Below are positions 5,621-5,718 of a stretch of DNA of 5,718 nt, in pieces. The translations under genes and the position numbers were made by a program. Source of the stretch: Candidatus Moraniibacteriota bacterium (GTDB lineage: Bacteria; Patescibacteriota; Minisyncoccia; Moranbacterales; GCA-2747515); assembly GCA_027039165.1 (NCBI GenBank), contig JALWEZ010000016.1, positions 1-5,718 on the forward strand, written 5' to 3'. Under the pieces are notes generated by a model. The model saw only the letters and a list, made by a program, of their open reading frames with translations, ran no database searches and was not told the DNA's origin. The first letter of the stretch is position 1. Each line of letters begins with the position of its first letter.

Positions 5621-5646
5621 ATGTATCATATAATAATATTTGTCAA
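5618..5646 (-). promoter_or_regulatory. Possible promoter of the small membrane-protein gene
   Basis: A perfect TTGACA (5641-5646, minus strand) stands 17 bp from CATACT (5618-5623, 4 of 6 to consensus). The leader would be about 50 nt. The -35 box is also the first six bases (TGTCAA, plus strand) of the possible element end described for 5641-5718. Confidence 0.45.
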
Positions 5647-5718
5647 TATCTAGTCTATTTAAAATTGTTAGTTATCAATGATAATGTCATAGTAGGTGTT
5701 CAATAGAAATGTCATACC
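5641..5718. mobile_element. Possible end of an insertion sequence running off the window
   Basis: The stretch begins TGTCAATATC and contains two 17-bp direct repeats, 5675-5691 and 5700-5716, matching at 14 of 17 positions (TCAAT...AATGTCATA) with a 25-bp period. No ORF is present. Spaced direct repeats behind a TGT terminus are typical of transposase binding sites at ends of integrase-type (DDE, IS481/IS1202/Tn7-like) elements. No transposase is inside the window, so this is inference from repeat layout only. A regulatory array for a neighbouring gene is the main alternative. Confidence 0.35.

Overview
This is an AT-rich bacterial window with short intergenic gaps. All complete genes lie on the minus strand; only a truncated gene end at the left border is on the plus strand. 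The tRNA genes do not encode CCA, UGA acts as a stop (it ends the 102-residue ORF), and the housekeeping genes mostly use AGA/AGG for arginine. This suggests a small-genome, possibly host-associated bacterium. The UvrA and LysA sequences remind me of Patescibacteria/Firmicutes-type and Bacteroidetes-type proteins respectively. The lipoprotein signal peptide and AT-richness would also fit intracellular Rickettsiales-like bacteria. I cannot assign a phylum from the sequence alone.

Left region (1-580): the C-terminal end of an unidentified membrane protein (+ strand) stops at 195 and runs into a strong, probably bidirectional hairpin terminator. Two tRNA genes converge on it from the minus strand: tRNA-Cys(GCA), with a good sigma70-type promoter just upstream, then tRNA-Leu(UAA), followed by its own small terminator.

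Centre (581-4740): a compact lysA-uvrA pair transcribed leftwards. lysA (meso-diaminopimelate decarboxylase, last step of lysine synthesis) ends 9 nt before uvrA (excision-repair damage-recognition ATPase), in the same reading frame. Neither gene has a Shine-Dalgarno sequence. A TATAAT box sits only 15 nt before the lysA ATG, so its leader should be very short, and a perfect 6-3-6 inverted repeat lies across this promoter. I see no terminator after uvrA.

Right region (4713-5718): a short lipoprotein with a signal peptide and lipobox, whose mature part is mostly a 16-residue Arg/Gln/Tyr repeat encoded by nearly identical 48-bp tandem units. The units are clearly more GC-rich than their surroundings and use CGN arginine codons. 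It has its own promoter (TTGACA-17-TAATAT), whose -35 box overlaps the stop codon of the upstream gene, and its own terminator. Upstream is a 102-residue, three-helix membrane protein of unknown family with a strong AAGGAG site before a TTG start. Its putative -35 box coincides with a TGTCAA sequence that opens a stretch with two 17-bp direct repeats at 25-bp period running to the window edge. This arrangement looks like the end of an integrase-type insertion sequence. The repeat lipoprotein, the orphan membrane protein and this possible element end are the least ordinary parts of the window.
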